A stretch of 6,748 nt of DNA, taken from positions 1 to 6,748 of the forward strand of contig DASVMX010000665.1 in NCBI GenBank assembly GCA_036384215.1, read 5' to 3'. Numbering within the stretch: position 1 is the stretch's first letter; each line of letters starts with the position of its first letter. The position numbers and the translations under genes were made by a program. The notes beneath the pieces are model-generated. The model made no database searches and was not told the origin of the DNA. It saw only the letters and a list, made by a program, of their open reading frames with translations. Source of the DNA: Paraktedonobacter sp036384215. GTDB taxonomy: Bacteria; Chloroflexota; Ktedonobacteria; Ktedonobacterales; Ktedonobacteraceae. Positions 1 to 4,537 of the stretch are shown piece by piece.

Positions 1-379
1 CTCTTGCATGGGGTTTTCCTTTCACTTTCTCCAACACCTTCCTTGCGCCGCTCTATTCTCGGGAGCCGCCAGGGGGCCTGGGAAGACTTCCCTAACTTTT
101 GCTCCCTGCCCTCGTTGCGCAATGCGTGGTTTTTTGCGCACGCTTTCTTGTTTCTCGAACAAGGATAATGTCTCTCACAAAGAGATGCAAGCAGAAGAGA
201 GAACGGTCCCCAATGTCTCCATGCAAACTGGTCGCATGACCCACGAGACGCTCATGGACGGCTACATGGTAATTTGGCTGAATGTTCGATGGAAACACTG
301 GCGCAGTTTTGTGGGTGAGAAATCCATCACGCGGCGATTTGCTGTGACCATTCAGATCCAGGCTTAACCAGAGGGGCTC
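1..379. other. Stretch without an assignable gene
   Basis: I see no gene here that I can name. A plus-strand reading frame at 8-367 and a minus-strand one at 92-298 are open, but neither translation resembles a family I recognise, and neither has a convincing ribosome site. The first ~130 bases are pyrimidine-rich on the plus strand. At 147-163 there is a short perfect inverted repeat (CTTGTT, 5-base loop, AACAAG) followed directly by GATAAT at 164-169. That could be a -10 element with an operator-like repeat, but there is no -35 element at proper spacing. Given the five gene scraps that follow, this may be a more decayed part of the same graveyard or a dispersed repeat. Confidence 0.4.
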
Positions 380-448
380 TTAAGACCTCCACTCCAGCTC
401 TTGCAAGACCCATGTATTGCCATCAGGATCGCTGAACGTAGCGTAGTA
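380..448 (-). pseudogene. C-terminal scrap of a VOC/glyoxalase-family protein
   Basis: Read on the minus strand, this stretch gives 22 residues and a TAA stop (plus-strand TTA at 380-382). They include TFSDPDGNTWVLQE, the typical last beta strands of glyoxalase/bleomycin-resistance (vicinal oxygen chelate) proteins. There the D-P-D-G-N turn precedes a W-x-L-Q-E strand whose Glu is often a metal ligand. Family members are usually 120-150 residues, so about 85% is missing. The similarity stops near 448, where an unrelated plus-strand hydrolase fragment begins within about 10 bases. No start codon or ribosome site serves it. I regard it as a dead remnant. The identification rests on one short motif but a characteristic one. 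Confidence 0.6.
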
Positions 449-457
449 TAACCCAAA

Positions 458-651
458 ATGCTGATTGCTCACGAGCCACCAGCAGTTGTACAGTTGCCCG
501 ATGCAGCCTCCTGGCTAGCCTTTTTCGACGGGGTCTACGAGACCTACCGAAAGCATGGGATTCCCAAAACCATGCAGCAGTTTGGAAGTTCGATACTTGG
601 AAGCGGCGACATCCAGGTGCTGGAGCAGGTGAGGCGTGAACACACAAATGA
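458..651 (+). pseudogene. Internal scrap of an alpha/beta hydrolase
   Basis: The open frame from the ATG at 458 gives about 65 residues beginning LIAHEPPAVVQLPDAASW, followed by FFDGVYETYRKHGIPKTMQQF. In a large group of actinobacterial and Chloroflexota alpha/beta hydrolases the segment just after the nucleophile elbow reads IAHEPP...LLPDA, and the following helical cap reads like the rest of this stretch. The nucleophile G-x-S-x-G region should lie upstream but is absent: an in-frame TAA sits at 449-451, and sequence before it belongs to a different gene on the other strand. The catalytic His part is also missing, because at about 650 the sequence becomes a cytochrome P450 tail in another frame. 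The ATG is probably an internal codon of the ancestor (often Leu or Val there), not a true start; I see no Shine-Dalgarno sequence. Non-functional remnant. Confidence 0.6.
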
Positions 652-828
652 GGAGGCCCTCGCATCTGTATCGGTAATCAATTTGCCCTCACCGAGACCC
701 AACTCATCCTGGCGACGATCCTGCCCCGCTATCAGTTCCGCCTCCTGCCAGGAGCGCGCGTGATCCCGGAGCCTCTGATCACGTTGCGACCAGGAGGGGG
801 CAAACTATTGATGACGGCCCATCGACGG
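652..828 (+). pseudogene. C-terminal scrap of a cytochrome P450
   Basis: Starting right after an in-frame TGA (649-651), this frame reads GGPRICIGNQFALTETQLIL, the heme-binding signature of cytochrome P450 (F-G-x-G-x-R-x-C-x-G-x-x-F-A). The cysteine at 667-669 would be the heme-thiolate ligand. It continues with the end typical of CYP102-like and related bacterial P450s: LPRYQFRLLPG, then PEPLITLRP, then MTAHRR. About 59 of some 450 residues remain; the I-helix, ExxR motif and oxygen-binding region are absent. The frame then runs on without a stop to 1161, through sequence that does not look like P450, so the original stop has been lost or shifted. It has no start and abuts a hydrolase remnant with no spacer. 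The family call is secure; function is ruled out by truncation. Confidence 0.85.
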
Positions 829-972
829 GGAGGGGAAAATGAAAGCGTAGCGAAAACTCCCTCATTTCAATCTCTTCTTAGGGGTCGAGCATTGTATTAT
901 AAGCCCAGATCAGGACAGAGCACAAACGGAGGGGTGTCACGTTTGCCCCGTGCTCTCTCGTCTCCTGTACGA

Positions 973-985
973 GCCTCTGAGAGGC
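973..985. repeat. 13-base palindrome upstream of the SDR gene
   Basis: GCCTCT, one central G, AGAGGC forms a perfect 6+1+6 inverted repeat. It ends 33 bases before the ATG at 1019. Just upstream, CTCGT (958-962) and ACGAG (969-973) form another 5-bp pair. The symmetry fits a dimeric repressor site, or a small RNA hairpin with a 3-base loop, in the leader of the oxidoreductase gene. No T-run follows, so it is not an intrinsic terminator. I could not find a good -35/-10 pair in 829-1018, the otherwise empty gap between the P450 scrap and this gene. Confidence 0.3.
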
Positions 986-1018
986 ATGCTTCAAAGAACA
1001 AACAAGAGAGGAAATACC

Positions 1019-1831
1019 ATGCAACATATTCTAGTCACAGGTGGCACCGGGACGCTCGGTCGCCAGATCGTCCCCCGACTCCGGAACGCCGGCTGCAAGG
1101 TACGAGTGCTCAGCAGGATCACCCGCGAGGTCAGGGAGGGGATCGAGTACATGAGTGGTGATCTGGCCACGGGTGAGGGGATCAAAGCCGCGGTGCAGGG
1201 GGTCGAGATCATCGTGCACTGTGCGGGCAGCGCAAAGGGCGACGAGGAGAAGACGCTGAACCTGGTCCGGGCAGCGTCGGGGACCGGGGTGCGGCACCTG
1301 GTGTACATCTCCGTCGTCGGTGCCGACCAGGTCCCAGTCAAAAGTGGCATCGACCGCACCATGTTCGGCTACTTCTCCTCCAAGCTGGCCGCCGAGCGCC
1401 TGGTGGCCGCTTCCGGCCTACCATGGACAACGCTACGCGCTACCCAGTTCCACGACTGGTTCGTCACGTATGCACAGGTCATGGCAAAGCTGCCCGTCGT
1501 GCCGGCTTTTGCGGGCATCCGGTTCCAACCCGTCGACACTGGCGAGGTGGCGGCCCGGCTGGTGCAGCTTGCTCTCGGTGAGCCTGCCGGCCTGGTACCC
1601 GACCTCGGTGGACCGCGGGCGTACCCCATGACCGAGCTGCTACGCTCCTACCTGCACGCCACTCAAAAGTCGCGGCTGATCATGCCGGTCCGGCAACCGG
1701 GTCAGGCCGCCCGCGCAATGAGGGCCGGCGCCAACCTGACTCCCGACCATGCCGACGGGAAGCGGACCTGGGAGGAGTTCCTCGCCGACCGGGTGAGTTC
1801 GTCAAGCGACAACTGGTCTCGCCTGCCGTAA
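1019..1831 (+). CDS. NmrA-like NAD(P)-binding oxidoreductase (atypical SDR)
   Basis: A complete 270-residue protein. The frame is open from 950, but I chose the ATG at 1019: it is preceded by AGAGAGGAAA about 5 bases away, and the Rossmann fold must begin at residues 2-14 (QHILVTGGTGTLG, the GGTGxLG dinucleotide-binding loop). Arg29 and Arg33 after the second strand suggest NADP(H) preference. YISVVG at 96-101 ends the fourth strand, and Y118-x-x-x-K122 matches the SDR catalytic pair, followed by the L-A-A-E helix. The C-terminal part carries FQPVDTGEVA (169-178), the conserved VxVxDVA-like region of the NmrA/COG0702 atypical SDR group. The substrate cannot be deduced; relatives act as NAD(P)H-dependent reductases, quinone or nitrogen-signal sensors, or sugar-nucleotide-like enzymes. 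It is predicted cytosolic with no signal peptide. Third codon positions are strongly G/C, more than in the etf genes, and it is surrounded by gene scraps, so recent transfer is likely. It is probably transcribed alone. Confidence 0.85.
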   Translation: MQHILVTGGTGTLGRQIVPRLRNAGCKVRVLSRITREVREGIEYMSGDLATGEGIKAAVQGVEIIVHCAGSAKGDEEKTLNLVRAASGTGVRHLVYISVVGADQVPVKSGIDRTMFGYFSSKLAAERLVAASGLPWTTLRATQFHDWFVTYAQVMAKLPVVPAFAGIRFQPVDTGEVAARLVQLALGEPAGLVPDLGGPRAYPMTELLRSYLHATQKSRLIMPVRQPGQAARAMRAGANLTPDHADGKRTWEEFLADRVSSSSDNWSRLP

Positions 1832-1850
1832 CGGCCGACAAGGTGTTGCG

Positions 1851-1879
1851 AGCAACGCGACGATGCGTGTCGCGTTGCT
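1851..1879. repeat. Perfect 11-bp inverted repeat behind the SDR gene
   Basis: AGCAACGCGAC (1851-1861), a 7-base loop, then GTCGCGTTGCT (1869-1879) pair without mismatch. The hairpin lies 19 bases after the SDR stop codon and contains the ATG (1863) of the quinone-oxidoreductase remnant in its loop. There is no T-run behind it, so it is a weak candidate for an intrinsic terminator, though it could protect the mRNA 3' end. The right arm is coding sequence that fits the oxidoreductase family (RVALL), so the left arm may be a templated inverted copy. Confidence 0.55.
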
Positions 1880-2037
1880 TACCGAGCCGGAATCCCGGAA
1901 GCGATACCGATTGGTGAACTGCCGGTGCTGGTTCCGGGCCCGGCGGTCATGCTCATCGGCGTCGAGGTGTCGGCGGTCAACCCGGCCGATACCCGACGCC
2001 GATGTCCCTGCCGTTCGTCGTCAGCTGCGATCACATG
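1863..2037 (+). pseudogene. Frameshifted N-terminus of an NADPH:quinone oxidoreductase-like protein
   Basis: Three frames must be joined to read this fragment. From ATG 1863 comes MRVALLTEP. From about 1889 in another frame comes GIPEAIPIGELPVLVPGP, then VEVSAVNPADT. From about 1996 in the third frame comes TPMSLPFVVSCDHM. In this order they match the start of the GroES-like catalytic domain of the medium-chain dehydrogenase/reductase family (quinone reductase, zinc-type alcohol dehydrogenase). There the first strand is followed by a proline-rich turn, the NPxDT(R) motif and a PLPFVxGCD segment. Some residues seem to be missing between NPADTR and TPMS. The rest of the roughly 300-residue enzyme, including the NADPH-binding Rossmann fold, is gone; beta-lactamase-like sequence takes over near 2046. 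The GC-rich codon use resembles the SDR gene just upstream, so both may have arrived together. Clearly non-functional. Confidence 0.7.
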
Positions 2038-2045
2038 TACACACT

Positions 2046-2398
2046 CTGTCCCAAGAGCGCGTCCTTGAACCCTTGGGAATGGTGGATACGAGCTTCGTGG
2101 TGCCGCCCGAAAAACGAAACCGATTGTCTGTTCTCTATGGGCCTGCACCCGAAGAAAAACTAGCTGTGGTCGATCATCCTGCAGCCTCGGGCTGGGCTGA
2201 TGAACCTCTTTTCCATCCGCCGGAGCCGGGCTCGTTTCTACCGCTGACGATTATCTGCGTTTTGGACGTATGTTGCTGGGTAAGGGGGCATTGGATGGGG
2301 TTCGCATTCTCTCACCCCAAACAGTGAAAGCGATAATAACCGATCACCTCACGCCCGAGCAACACGCCCATGGCATCTTTGGGAATCACCAAAAGTGA
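2046..2398 (+). pseudogene. Frameshifted C-terminal part of a beta-lactamase/esterase-family serine hydrolase
   Basis: The first part (2046-2221) reads SQERVLEPLGMVDTSFVV, then PPEKRNRLSVLYGPAPEE. After a frame change at about 2219-2224 the second part reads GAGLVSTADDYLRFGRMLL, then LDGVRILSPQTVKAI and DHLTPEQ, ending at TGA 2396-2398. This order (PLGM-DT-F, RL--LYGP, GGLVSTADDYLRF--ML, ILSP-TV, HLTPEQ) is characteristic of class C beta-lactamase-like hydrolases (Pfam Beta-lactamase, COG1680). The N-terminal half with the catalytic SxxK and YxN motifs is absent, and so is the C-terminal K/HxG strand. About 116 residues remain of an expected ~400. The frame break falls inside a highly conserved glycine-rich loop, so it is a real disruption unless it is an assembly error. 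Remnant. Confidence 0.75.
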
Positions 2399-2535
2399 GG
2401 GAGTTACAGATAATCTTTCTATTTTTGCCTGGAAGTCTCTTATTTGGCTTTATGCTTCGCTCGAAGCCGAGAAATACAGCTTGCTTGCTTACCTCAAAAC
2501 GATGCCCAAAGCCATCTGAGCGTTAGCCAGCAACG

Positions 2536-2565
2536 TTGACACTCTCTTTTTTCGACAGGTACAAT
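2536..2565 (+). promoter_or_regulatory. Near-consensus sigma-70/sigma-A promoter of the etf operon
   Basis: TTGACA at 2536-2541 is a perfect -35. After an 18-base spacer with a T-rich centre comes TACAAT (2560-2565), five of six matches to TATAAT. Transcription would start near 2572, giving a leader of about 68 bases before etfB. An 8-base palindrome, CAACGTTG (2531-2538), overlaps the -35 and could be an operator half or chance. The preceding 2399-2535 contains no gene I can support, only a small hairpin (GCTTCG/CGAAGC at 2454-2467). Confidence 0.75.
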
Positions 2566-2588
2566 AAGATAGCCAATAAACTCAAAGG

Positions 2589-2614
2589 GCAAGCTCTACT
2601 CTTGCGTTCCGCAA
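2589..2614 (+). promoter_or_regulatory. Two competing small hairpins in the etfB leader
   Basis: GCAAG (2589-2593) pairs with CTTGC (2601-2605). The overlapping TTGCG (2602-2606) pairs equally well with CGCAA (2610-2614). The two stems exclude each other and lie 12 bases upstream of the likely ribosome site of etfB. The stems are only 5 bp, so this may be chance; there is no sign of a known riboswitch. Confidence 0.2.
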
Positions 2615-2639
2615 CAAAAGAAGATGAGGCAATTATACG

Positions 2640-3425
2640 ATGAAGATGTATGTCTGTGTTAAACAGATTCCCGATCCTAACACTGTGGTTAGCAAGCTCG
2701 ACCCGAACACAAAGCGGCTCGTGCGCAGCGGTGTCTCGCTCGTGCTTGATCCTGGAGACGAGAGCACTATTTCCGCCGCGATTAAGCTGCGCGATACGCT
2801 GGGTAACAGTGAATTGACCGCGGTCTGTATGGGTCCGACCAGCGCGCAGGAGGCGATGCGCCGCGCCCTGGCGATGGGGGTCGACCGGGCGATCCTGGTG
2901 ACTGATCCGGCCCTGGCTGGCTCTGACGCGCTGGGCACGGCGCGCGTGTTGGCGGCTGTGCTGAAAAAAGAAGGCGCGGAACTGATCTTGTGCTCGACCG
3001 AGAGCACCGATGGCTATACCGGCATGGTTCCCGGCGCAATCGCTGAATTCCTGGGCATTCCGCAACTCTCCTTCGCCCGCGAGATCCATGTTGAGGGTCA
3101 GAAGGCGACGATTCACCGCGTAACTCAGGCGGGCTACCAGGTGGTTGAGTCCTCCCTGCCCGCGGTGGTGACGATTGCCAGCGGCTCGTTCGAAGCTATT
3201 TATCCGACTATGAAGGGCATTATGAGCGCCAAGAAAAAGCCCTTTGAGCAGAAGACGCTGGCGGACCTGGGCATCGAGCCCGGACAGGTGGGCGAGGCTG
3301 GCGCGCGCGAACGCGTGCTGGCGATAGGCCAGGCCGAGGCGCGCGCCGCAGGCCAGATCATTAAAGACGAGGGCGACGCCGCTCAGAAGATCGCTGATTT
3401 CTTGCAGCGTTACCAACTTTTGTAA
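2640..3425 (+). CDS. etfB: Electron transfer flavoprotein, beta subunit
   Basis: EtfB of 261 residues, the normal family length. With EtfA it forms the soluble heterodimer that takes electrons from acyl-CoA and related dehydrogenases. The start MKMYVCVKQIPDP is the classic EtfB N-terminus, which fixes the ATG at 2640; GAGG at 2626-2629 is its ribosome site. Family landmarks in order: VKQIPD (7-12), the LDPGDE segment (36-41), CMGP (63-66), VDRAILVTD (81-89), the recognition-loop region after ALAGSDALGTARVLA (91-105), and the nucleotide-binding STDGYTGMVPGAIAEFLGIP (122-141). The last stretch lacks the DGDTAQVGP form found in well-known electron-bifurcating ETFs, which argues mildly for an ordinary, dehydrogenase-serving ETF. 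The C-terminal ~60 residues form the arm that wraps around EtfA. First gene of the operon, 19 bases before etfA. Confidence 0.95.
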   Translation: MKMYVCVKQIPDPNTVVSKLDPNTKRLVRSGVSLVLDPGDESTISAAIKLRDTLGNSELTAVCMGPTSAQEAMRRALAMGVDRAILVTDPALAGSDALGTARVLAAVLKKEGAELILCSTESTDGYTGMVPGAIAEFLGIPQLSFAREIHVEGQKATIHRVTQAGYQVVESSLPAVVTIASGSFEAIYPTMKGIMSAKKKPFEQKTLADLGIEPGQVGEAGARERVLAIGQAEARAAGQIIKDEGDAAQKIADFLQRYQLL

Positions 3426-3444
3426 TTTAGAGGAGGAACAGACG

Positions 3445-4410
3445 ATGGCAAAAACTATCTGGACACTGGTCGAGGTTGAATATGGTCATCCGGCTCGCTC
3501 CTCCCTGGAGGTGCTGAGCAAGGCAGCGAAACTGGGACGCGCTGAGGCGATTGTGCTGGGCGCGCAGGCCGCGGAAGTGGCAGCACAGTTGGGCGAATAT
3601 GGCGCGACGAAGGTCTATGTTCACGCGGACGCGGCCTACGACAACTATTTGACACTGCCCGCCGTGGATACAATCAGCGAACTGCTCGCGGCCCACAAAC
3701 CAGACTTGCTGCTCCTGCCCACAACCTATGACGCCCGTGATATCGCGGCCCGTCTGAACGCGCGCCACAACCTGGGCCTGATTACCGACGCCACTGACCT
3801 GCAATATGAGGGCGATGAGCTCAGGGTTACGGTCCCCTGGGGCGGCGAAACCGTTGTGACCGCGACACATCCCCACGGCGGCACCGGCATTGTGCTGGCG
3901 CGCCCCAAGGCCTTTAGCGTGGAAAAAATTGGCGGCAGCGCGGAGATCGAGACGCTCTCCATCGCGCTCAAGAGCTCTTCGCAGCAGATCAGGATTCTGG
4001 AGCGCGTCGAGGAAGCCAGCGAGGGACCGGCCCTGGAAGAGGCAAGTGTGATCGTCAGCGGCGGGCGTGGCCTGGTCAAAGCCGAAAACTACAGGCTGGT
4101 GGAAGATCTGGCCAGCGCGCTGGGCGGCGCGCCTGGCGCGACCCGCGCAATTGTCGACGCGGGCTGGCTGCCCTATAGCTATCAGATCGGCCAGACCGGC
4201 AAGACGGTCAAACCGACGCTCTACGTCGCCTGCGGTATCAGCGGCGCGATCCAGCACCTGGCCGGGATGAAAGGTTCCAAGTATATCGTCGCGATTAACA
4301 AGGACGAAAACGCGCCTATCTTCTCCGCGGCTGACCTGGGTGTAGTGGGCGATGCCCTGAGCATTCTGCCCCAGTTGACCGCCGAAGTGAAGAAGCGCAA
4401 AGCGCATTAA
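3445..4410 (+). CDS. etfA: Electron transfer flavoprotein, alpha subunit (FAD-binding)
   Basis: EtfA of 321 residues, full length. It binds the redox-active FAD of the ETF heterodimer and delivers electrons to a membrane quinone reductase. The N-terminal alpha/beta domain (1-190) starts WTLVEVEYG and contains LLLLPTTYDARDIAARL (88-104). The C-terminal FAD domain carries VSGGRGL (204-210, with Arg208), GATRAIVDAGWLPYSYQIGQ (231-250), T251-G252-K253 and the ETF-alpha signature from L259 to N285 (LYVACGISGAIQH, then GMKGSKYIVAIN), then NAPIF and ADLGVVGD. A textbook AGGAGG at 3431-3436, eight bases before the ATG, supports the start and predicts strong translation. It follows etfB with a 19-base gap and is surely cotranscribed. 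Nothing is missing or odd. Regulation should come from the promoter upstream of etfB. Confidence 0.96.
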   Translation: MAKTIWTLVEVEYGHPARSSLEVLSKAAKLGRAEAIVLGAQAAEVAAQLGEYGATKVYVHADAAYDNYLTLPAVDTISELLAAHKPDLLLLPTTYDARDIAARLNARHNLGLITDATDLQYEGDELRVTVPWGGETVVTATHPHGGTGIVLARPKAFSVEKIGGSAEIETLSIALKSSSQQIRILERVEEASEGPALEEASVIVSGGRGLVKAENYRLVEDLASALGGAPGATRAIVDAGWLPYSYQIGQTGKTVKPTLYVACGISGAIQHLAGMKGSKYIVAINKDENAPIFSAADLGVVGDALSILPQLTAEVKKRKAH

Positions 4411-4433
4411 GCACTCCCGAATTGTTCAGACCC

Positions 4434-4475
4434 GATCCTTCGCTCCGTTGCGTAAGCCGGAGCGGAGCGGGGATC
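4434..4475 (+). promoter_or_regulatory. Intercistronic hairpin between etfA and the reductase gene
   Basis: GATCCTT plus GCTCCG (4434-4447, with C4441 bulged) can pair with CGGAGC plus GGGGATC (4463-4475), using two U-G pairs, around a 15-base loop. CGGAG is tandemly repeated in the right arm (4458-4467), allowing an alternative register. No T-run follows, so I do not read it as an intrinsic terminator. A role in mRNA processing, stability or uneven expression of soluble ETF versus the membrane partner is possible. Confidence 0.4.
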
Positions 4476-4521
4476 ACGTCGAGTAGCCTGCTCACAATGG
4501 CGTGCTGGCTGCTACAGCAAC

Positions 4522-4526
4522 GGAGG
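4522..4526 (+). promoter_or_regulatory. Ribosome binding site deciding the start at 4538
   Basis: GGAGG lies 11 bases before the ATG at 4538. The longer option, a GTG at 4502, has no purine-rich sequence upstream and would add 12 residues in front of a normal N-terminus. The ATG at 4538 is therefore preferred. Confidence 0.7.
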
Positions 4527-4537
4527 TTTTTCGTTCT

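Noticed and set aside
280..345. FDGNTGAVLWVR-like stretch in another frame, recalling PQQ beta-propeller repeats
   Set aside because: A stop codon lies just upstream and another soon after; one repeat-like motif is too little to name a remnant.
640..830. Hydrolase-P450 fusion enzyme
   Set aside because: The two parts are in different frames with a stop codon between them, and both lack catalytic halves.
893..900. TATTAT as a -10 box for the SDR gene
   Set aside because: No acceptable -35 lies 16-18 bases upstream, and it would leave a leader of more than 100 bases with no support.
950..1018. Longer start for the SDR gene
   Set aside because: The extra 23 residues precede a Rossmann strand that should begin at the N-terminus; the purine-rich site fits ATG 1019.
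1863..2327. A single 154-residue protein in one frame
   Set aside because: Only its first nine residues and its later part carry family-like sequence, from two different families; the rest is out of frame. It is two remnants read through by chance.
2400..2519. Frame ending SLLAYLKTMPKAI, resembling a cytochrome c C-terminus
   Set aside because: The similarity is a few residues, no CxxCH heme motif exists nearby, and no start can be identified.
2523..4407. Minus-strand open frames of 297 and 326 codons opposite etfB and etfA
   Set aside because: Both mirror highly conserved genes and show no family motif or ribosome site.
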